Below are positions 6,379 to 7,710 of a stretch of 7,710 nucleotides of DNA, one piece after another. How positions within the stretch are numbered: the stretch's first letter is position 1; every line of letters starts with the position of its first letter. The stretch spans positions 1-7,710 of the forward strand of contig WTHY01000048.1 in assembly GCA_011522945.1 (NCBI GenBank), in the 5' to 3' direction. Made by a program: the position numbers and the translations under genes. The notes beneath the pieces were generated by a model, which saw nothing but the letters and a program-made list of their open reading frames with translations, did no database searches and was not told where the DNA came from. The DNA comes from Alphaproteobacteria bacterium. GTDB lineage: Bacteria; Pseudomonadota; Alphaproteobacteria; Puniceispirillales; Puniceispirillaceae.

Positions 6379-7710
6379 ATGCCTAAGCTAACTGTGAATG
6401 GTGTTGAAGTTGAAGTAGATGACGGCGCCAATGTGCTTCAGGCTTGTGAAGAAGCTGGTTTTGAAATCCCGCGCTTCTGCTATCACGAGCGCTTATCAAT
6501 TGCTGGTAATTGCCGTATGTGTCTTGTGGACATGGAGCGGGCACCGAAACCAATCGCCAGCTGTGCAATGCCAGCTGCTGATGGCATGGTTATCAGCACA
6601 GAATCAGACAGGGTGAAAAAGGCGCGTGAAGGCGTCATGGAATTTCTGCTCGTTAATCATCCGCTCGATTGTCCAATTTGTGACCAAGGCGGAGAGTGCG
6701 ATTTGCAAGACCAAGCTATGGGCTTTGGCGGTGACAGCTCACGCTACACGGAAAATAAGCGTGCTGTTGAAGAAAAGCATATGGGTCCCCTGATTAAGAC
6801 AGTTATGACTCGCTGTATTCATTGTACACGTTGTGTGCGGTTCGCCACAGAAGTTGCTGGTGTGCCAGAATTAGGCGCAATTGGCCGTGGTGAAAATGTT
6901 GAGATCACAACATATCTAGAGCAGACATTGGCATCTGAGCTGAGCGCGAACGTAATTGACCTATGCCCGGTAGGCGCGCTTACAAGCCGCCCCTATGCGT
7001 TTGTGTCTCGTCCATGGGAGCTAAATAAAGTTGAATCCATTGATGTAATGGATGCGCAAGGCGCGAATATCCGTATCGATTCACGTGGCAGTCAGGTTCT
7101 GCGTGTCATGCCGCTACTGAATGAAGATGTGAATGAAGAATGGATCACTGACAAAGCGCGTTATGCAATTGATGGTCTGCGTCGTCAGCGTTTGGATAAG
7201 CCTTATATGCGTGATGCAGATGGCCGTTTAAAGCCAGTCAGCTGGGACGCAGCTTTTGAGGCTATAAAGCAGCAAATCAAAAAGGTGAAACCAGCTAACA
7301 TTGCGGCTATCGCAGGTGATCAGGTTGATGCTGAAACCATGTTTGCGATGAAGAGCTTCCTAGAAAAGATTGGCAGCCCACATATGGATTGTCGTCAAGA
7401 TGGCGTCAAGCTTGGTGATAAGAGCCGCGCGTCTTGGCTCTTTAATTCAGGCATTGCTGGTATCGATGAAGCAGATGCATTGCTGATTGTTGGGAGCAAT
7501 CCCCGCCTAGAAGCGCCAGTAATGAATGCGCGCATTCGTCGTCGTTATTTGACGTCAGATATTAAAATAGCGGCTATTGGTACAGACGCGGATCTAACCT
7601 ATCCCGTTGATAATCTAGGTGACGATATCTCTGTTCTTGAGGCAATTGCCGAGGGAACACATCCATTTGCTAAGGTTCTAGAGGCTGCAGAAAAGCCGAT
7701 GATTATCGTT
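6379..7710 (+). CDS. nuoG: NADH-quinone oxidoreductase subunit G (3' end outside window)
   Basis: NuoG (75-kDa subunit) wires electrons from NuoF/NuoE towards NuoB. The 444 codons present run open to the right edge; family members are usually around 680-700 residues, so about two thirds is seen. Residues 1-78 form the 2Fe-2S ferredoxin domain with N1b ligands Cys34, Cys45, Cys48 and Cys62. N5 uses His94, Cys98, Cys101 and Cys107 (NHPLDCPICDQGGEC). N4 uses Cys146, Cys149, Cys152 and Cys196 (RCIHCTRC and DLCPVGA). A molybdopterin-oxidoreductase-like domain, degenerate in complex I, starts near 215. Between Cys196 and the right edge only one cysteine remains (MDCRQDG), so the N7 site found in E. 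coli is absent. The start ATG follows purine-rich GGGGATAGGG. Confidence 0.96.
   Translation, partial: MPKLTVNGVEVEVDDGANVLQACEEAGFEIPRFCYHERLSIAGNCRMCLVDMERAPKPIASCAMPAADGMVISTESDRVKKAREGVMEFLLVNHPLDCPICDQGGECDLQDQAMGFGGDSSRYTENKRAVEEKHMGPLIKTVMTRCIHCTRCVRFATEVAGVPELGAIGRGENVEITTYLEQTLASELSANVIDLCPVGALTSRPYAFVSRPWELNKVESIDVMDAQGANIRIDSRGSQVLRVMPLLNEDVNEEWITDKARYAIDGLRRQRLDKPYMRDADGRLKPVSWDAAFEAIKQQIKKVKPANIAAIAGDQVDAETMFAMKSFLEKIGSPHMDCRQDGVKLGDKSRASWLFNSGIAGIDEADALLIVGSNPRLEAPVMNARIRRRYLTSDIKIAAIGTDADLTYPVDNLGDDISVLEAIAEGTHPFAKVLEAAEKPMIIV

Noticed and set aside
6383..6616. Short frames on both strands at the start of nuoG
   Set aside because: They are shadows of nuoG, whose frame from 6379 contains all expected cluster ligands.

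Overview
The window looks like a chromosomal piece of an alphaproteobacterium. A nuoA-B-C-D-E-F-G operon for respiratory complex I runs rightwards through the last 6 kb. It has separate nuoC and nuoD, alphaproteobacterial sequence signatures (a GPQHPAAHG motif in NuoD, a tailed NuoE) and no N7 cluster site in NuoG. Base composition looks moderate, roughly 45-50% G+C by eye. A marine lineage such as SAR116 would fit, but that is a guess from composition and gene style, not something shown here.

Layout. Positions 948-1 on the minus strand hold the 5' part of a secreted alpha/beta-hydrolase of the pectin acetylesterase/NOTUM family; its 3' end lies beyond the left edge. Positions 949-1217 are a divergent intergenic region with a strong ribosome binding site for the esterase, a LacI-operator-like palindrome, a candidate promoter with a consensus -35 box, and a perfect 7-bp hairpin just before the tRNA. 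A tRNA-Asp (anticodon GTC) with encoded CCA occupies 1218-1294. Positions 1295-1663 carry no convincing gene but several inverted repeats and a possible 19-codon upstream ORF that stops one base before the nuoA start. From 1664 to the right edge come nuoA, nuoB, nuoC, nuoD, nuoE, nuoF and the first 444 codons of nuoG. They are packed with overlaps or gaps of -10 to +56 nt, so they are almost certainly one transcript.

How the genes work together. NuoE, NuoF and NuoG form the NADH-oxidising module (FMN, N3, N1a, N1b, N4, N5). NuoB, NuoC and NuoD form the connecting quinone-reducing module (N2 in NuoB, quinone pocket between NuoB and NuoD). NuoA is a small membrane subunit near the quinone channel. 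All iron-sulfur ligands expected of these subunits can be read in the sequence, so each enzyme part looks intact. The rest of nuoG and nuoH-N presumably follow to the right.

Most of the window is ordinary housekeeping sequence. I did not find a clearly new system. The parts worth a second look are the NOTUM/PAE-like esterase and the structured untranslated DNA on both sides of the tRNA, especially the nuoA leader.
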